A DNA stretch of 7,277 nucleotides. Origin: Pseudomonadota bacterium (GTDB lineage: Bacteria > Pseudomonadota > Gammaproteobacteria > GRL18). The translations under genes were made by a program, and so were the position numbers. The DNA lies in the NCBI GenBank assembly GCA_030632745.1, contig DAOVUE010000074.1, forward strand, positions 1 through 7,277. The letters run 5' to 3'. The notes beneath the pieces were generated by a model. The model was given only the letters and a program-made list of their open reading frames with translations, made no database searches and was not told the DNA's origin. Positions 5,542 through 7,277 of this stretch are shown piece after piece; the stretch's first letter is position 1; each line of letters begins with the position of its first letter.

Positions 5542-6091
5542 TACCTTTCTCCAAGCTGTGCTGTTTATGCAGGAAAACAACCCGGCTTTCATTGTTTAAT
5601 TTTTCCATCATTGCATTGCGGGCACGATTCAGGCGACTCATAACTGTTCCAACGGGTATTTCCAATACTTGTGAAACCTCGTTATAACTTAAACCTTCCA
5701 AATCAACCAGGCTGATAACCTGTCGCTGTCCCATGGGTAATTGCCCTACGGCTTTGCGCACCCGCTGTATCGTTCGTTCACGTTCATGTATGTTTTCAGG
5801 GCTTTCATGACTTAAATGGACGTATTCATCAATATCTATAAACTCTTTCTGGCGTCTGAGATGATCTCTCCAGATATTATTCAGGATGGATATGACCCAG
5901 GACTCAAGCATGTCCGGCTTTTTAAGCTGGTTTAAGCGCAGTAAAGCCCTGGTCAGGGTATCCTGAACTAAATCATCCGCTAACATTTCATCATGGCACC
6001 ATGAAAAGGCAATGCGGAATAGTTTATTTCTGCAAATTTCAAGTTTTTGCTCTAAACGCCTGTTACGTAAACAATATTGCAATATGGACAT
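5534..6091 (-). CDS. ECF (group IV) RNA polymerase sigma factor
   Basis: A 185-residue protein from ATG 6091. Region 2 covers about 15-85, with the DDLVQDTLTRAL core-binding helix (39-50) and SWVISILNNIWRDHLRR (64-80), which melts and reads the -10 box. Region 4 covers about 108-165, with LPMGQRQVISLVDLEGLSY and the helix-turn-helix NEVSQVLEIPVGTVMSRLNRAR (137-158), which reads the -35 box. Region 3 is absent, as in all ECF factors, and the length is normal. It is followed with an 8-nt overlap by its anti-sigma gene, giving translational coupling and balanced amounts. An upstream promoter (6141-6169) matches those of both neighbouring DsrE-like genes, so it most likely transcribes itself and them. 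The ribosome-binding site is weak (CTGGAAA). Confidence 0.95.
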   Translation of the reverse strand: MSILQYCLRNRRLEQKLEICRNKLFRIAFSWCHDEMLADDLVQDTLTRALLRLNQLKKPDMLESWVISILNNIWRDHLRRQKEFIDIDEYVHLSHESPENIHERERTIQRVRKAVGQLPMGQRQVISLVDLEGLSYNEVSQVLEIPVGTVMSRLNRARNAMMEKLNNESRVVFLHKQHSLEKGNV

Positions 6092-6126
6092 ACAAAAAAT
6101 TTTCCAGTTATTCTCTATATTTTACT

Positions 6127-6148
6127 CTATAGACGTTCTATAGACGTT
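6127..6148. repeat. Exact 11-bp tandem duplication of the sigma gene -10 element
   Basis: CTATAGACGTT occurs twice in tandem at 6127-6137 and 6138-6148. On the minus strand each copy contains CGTCTA, so the sigma gene has a second -10-like box 11 nt downstream of the correctly spaced one. Only the copy at 6146-6141 lies 17 nt from the -35 box. Confidence 0.85.
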
Positions 6149-6169
6149 GCTCTGCATGATTTTATTCCA
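6141..6169 (-). promoter_or_regulatory. Autoregulatory ECF promoter of the sigma/anti-sigma operon
   Basis: On the minus strand: TGGAAT at 6169-6164, a 17-nt spacer, CGTCTA at 6146-6141. The element is identical in both boxes and spacing to those of the two DsrE-like genes. It shares the longer string TGGAATAAAATCAT with the minus-strand DsrE-like promoter. The leader to ATG 6091 would be about 43 nt. Confidence 0.75.
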
Positions 6170-6304
6170 TTTATTTTAACTATTTTAACAAACTATTTTA
6201 AATGCCGCAGGTGAGCTCATTATCCTCATTACGTATAATCCGAAATTCTTCACGTAGTAATACGAACAGACTAAAAAAATATTTCCTTTAAACTGTACCC
6301 AATA

Positions 6305-6322
6305 CTTAATAAAAATATTAAG
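6305..6322. repeat. Short AT-only hairpin in the leader of the 6353 gene
   Basis: CTTAATA, four A, TATTAAG: a perfect 7-bp inverted repeat 31 nt before the start codon at 6353. It could be an operator half-site pair or a leader hairpin. It could also be chance in AT-rich DNA. The rest of the gap 6170-6352 holds no promoter I can name with confidence. Confidence 0.3.
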
Positions 6323-6352
6323 ACAATACAACAAACAAAAGGAAATACTATC

Positions 6353-6709
6353 ATGAAAACAATAACAACATTATTATCTGCTGCTCTTTTTGCTTCAGCT
6401 GCAATCACTGCACAGGCTGACAATTCCTTATCGAATCTTATTTATGAGGATTCGTCAAATATTTACACTGAAGTGAGTCATCAAAATAGTACACCTGAAG
6501 CCATATTGAGCTATGGGGATGATGCTAAAAAAGGTTCTGTGTGGAGTACTGAATTTGAGCAATATGTTAATCCAGATGATTTCAAATCTGAAATAGCAGG
6601 TATTGGAGATGTAAATCAATATTTAGGTAACAATCCAGCTGCTGCAGGTACTAACAGTCATGAAGCGTTTATCTATAATGAATTAGCTGGTGAGTATCAG
6701 TTACAGTAA
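6353..6709 (+). CDS. Small exported protein of unknown function
   Basis: A 118-residue protein from ATG 6353, with an AAAGGAAA site about 8 nt upstream. The signal peptide is classical: Lys2, a hydrophobic core at 6-18, and an AQA cleavage site at 20-22. The mature protein of about 96 residues is acidic, has no Cys, and is rich in Asn, Ser and Glu. Segments such as SVWSTEFEQYVNPDDFKSE (62-80) and SHEAFIYNELAGEYQLQ at the C terminus match nothing I know. It lies 118 nt before a bufferin-like gene, which also encodes an exported product, and divergently from the ECF sigma gene, but carries no recognisable copy of the ECF promoter. Likely periplasmic or secreted; function unknown. Confidence 0.7.
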   Translation: MKTITTLLSAALFASAAITAQADNSLSNLIYEDSSNIYTEVSHQNSTPEAILSYGDDAKKGSVWSTEFEQYVNPDDFKSEIAGIGDVNQYLGNNPAAAGTNSHEAFIYNELAGEYQLQ

Positions 6710-6723
6710 AGCTTCTATTATTG

Positions 6724-6760
6724 CAAAATAAATTAACAAACACACTTGTTTTTTATTTTG
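6724..6760. repeat. Long AT-rich inverted repeat between the 6353 gene and the bufferin gene
   Basis: CAAAATAAA then AACAA, a loop ACACAC, then TTGTT and TTTATTTTG. The two arms pair over about 14 positions with a small internal mismatch. It lies 15 nt after the stop of the upstream gene. It may act as a weak terminator or attenuator, but it is poor in G-C pairs and lacks a U tract. Confidence 0.4.
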
Positions 6761-6773
6761 TATATACTATTCT
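6746..6773 (+). promoter_or_regulatory. Possible sigma-70 promoter of the bufferin-like gene
   Basis: TTGTTT at 6746-6751 and TATTCT at 6768-6773, spaced 16 nt, could be -35 and -10 boxes. A nearby TATACT (6763-6768) is a better -10 but has no partner at proper spacing. The match is weak and overlaps the inverted repeat. Confidence 0.25.
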
Positions 6774-6827
6774 AAATGAGAAACGTTTATATTTACATTT
6801 TTAATCTGATATAAAAGGATAATAATT

Positions 6828-7094
6828 ATGAATGCTATAAAAAAATTAACAGGTCAATCTCTGGCCATTGCAGCGGCATCTTTGTTTATTGCCAGCGCAG
6901 GAGCCACTTTCGCTACTACTGCCGTTGCTGAAGAAGCTCAGGTTCATTGCCTGGGTGTGAATGGCTGTAAGGGAACAACTGCTTGTAAAACAGCAAATAA
7001 TGCATGTAAAGGCATGAACTCCTGTAAAGGTTCAGGCTGGCTTCCAATGACCAAAGAAGAATGTGCTGATAAAGGCGGGGAAGTTTCAGAGTAA
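6828..7094 (+). CDS. BufA2-like bufferin (Cys-rich RiPP metallophore precursor)
   Basis: An 88-residue precursor from ATG 6828, with AAAAGGAT about 8 nt upstream. It has a long signal peptide (Lys5, Lys6, hydrophobic Ala-rich core at 11-30, AVA cleavage near residue 34). The mature part has six Cys (41, 47, 53, 60, 66, 79) in the repeating pattern CxGxNxCKGxxxCKTAxNxCKGxNxCKGxGW, then ECADKGG. This is the hallmark of the BufA2-type bufferins. In that family some Cys are converted to heterocycles by a DUF692 (MNIO) enzyme, BufB, with partner BufC (DUF2063), and the exported peptide binds copper. No BufB-like gene follows on this strand within the window. The precursor may be an orphan modified in trans, or the modifying genes may lie elsewhere. 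The family call is firm; metal specificity is taken from relatives. Confidence 0.88.
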   Translation: MNAIKKLTGQSLAIAAASLFIASAGATFATTAVAEEAQVHCLGVNGCKGTTACKTANNACKGMNSCKGSGWLPMTKEECADKGGEVSE

Positions 7095-7098
7095 CTCT

Positions 7099-7120
7099 CT
7101 TTGAGAAAGTCTTTGAGAAA
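7099..7120. repeat. Short direct repeat after the bufferin gene
   Basis: CTTTGAGAAA occurs twice (7099-7108 and 7111-7120), separated by GT. It is a simple local duplication in the 3' untranslated stretch, with no evident function. Confidence 0.6.
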
Positions 7121-7131
7121 CAATGTAAGGA

Positions 7132-7169
7132 ATGAAGTGAAATCAGTGTTTATTTTTACTCCACTTCAT
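7132..7169. terminator. Hairpin between convergent genes, probable bidirectional terminator
   Basis: ATGAAGTG (7132-7139) pairs perfectly with CACTTCAT (7162-7169) across a 22-nt loop that can itself partly pair. It lies between the bufferin gene ending at 7094 and the minus-strand gene ending at 7188. A T-rich stretch follows on the plus strand. Eight paired bases with a large loop make it moderate evidence only. Confidence 0.45.
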
Positions 7170-7187
7170 CCCCTTATCTTAATTATC

Positions 7188-7277
7188 TTAATAAGTTAGC
7201 TTACAAAGTAAGCCCTGCTGCAGCCAGTTTTGTATAAAACCTACAGCTCTTTGAGCCGCATTTTGTTCATCCACCCA
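7188..7277 (-). CDS. C-terminal end of an unidentified minus-strand gene
   Basis: The minus strand is open from the right edge to TAA 7190-7188, giving 29 residues that end GFIQNWLQQGLLCKLTY. The piece looks like the amphipathic helix at a protein's end and is convergent with the bufferin gene. A short hydrophobic-Trp-Leu ending would be compatible with a DUF2063 (BufC-type) partner of bufferins, but 29 residues are too few to assign it and the orientation is unlike the usual co-directional buf operon. The 5' end and most of the gene lie outside the window. Confidence 0.45.
   Translation of the reverse strand, partial: WVDEQNAAQRAVGFIQNWLQQGLLCKLTY

Noticed and set aside
6170..6827. Search for a further copy of the ECF promoter upstream of the 6353 gene and the bufferin gene
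   Set aside because: No GGAAT-type box at 17 nt from a CGTC-type box was found; CGTATA at 6232 and CGTTTA at 6784 lack a partner -35.

Overview
The window looks like a low-GC gammaproteobacterial chromosome, possibly from a lineage involved in sulfur or methane oxidation. This placement is an inference. It rests on a group IV (ECF) sigma/anti-sigma pair, three periplasmic DsrE/DsrF-like domains, an old-yellow-enzyme alkene reductase, and a bufferin-type Cys-rich precursor. No ribosomal RNA, tRNA or CRISPR array is visible.

Left part (1 to about 2150): visibly AT-rich and accessory in character. It holds a cold-shock-domain protein (5' end outside the window), a small protein with two CxxC knuckles, an unknown gene followed in frame by a coding-like tail beyond an amber stop, a 56-residue unknown protein, a 181-residue helical unknown protein, and a decayed IS6-type transposase fragment.

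Middle (2157-3278): an FMN alkene reductase whose first 13 or so codons appear to be the tail of that transposase fragment, in the same reading frame. Its present start codon therefore seems to come from the insertion sequence.

Right-centre (3351-6169): the most interesting unit. An ECF sigma factor (5534-6091, minus) overlaps by 8 nt its anti-sigma factor (4819-5541, minus). The anti-sigma combines a cytoplasmic zinc-less anti-sigma domain, one membrane helix and a periplasmic DsrE-like domain. Next to it lie two divergent genes for exported DsrE-like proteins (3351-3836 minus, 4060-4734 plus). All three DsrE-like domains share an F-x-x-C-x-N-T motif and a similar C-terminal end. The same promoter, TGGAAT-N17-CGTCTA, occurs upstream of the sigma gene and of each divergent gene. 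The unit therefore reads as a self-contained, autoregulated periplasmic sensing system in which sensor and regulon products carry the same fold.

Right end (6353-7277): a small exported protein of unknown function, a BufA2-like bufferin precursor with six Cys, a likely convergent terminator, and the 3' end of an unidentified minus-strand gene. None of these shows the ECF promoter.
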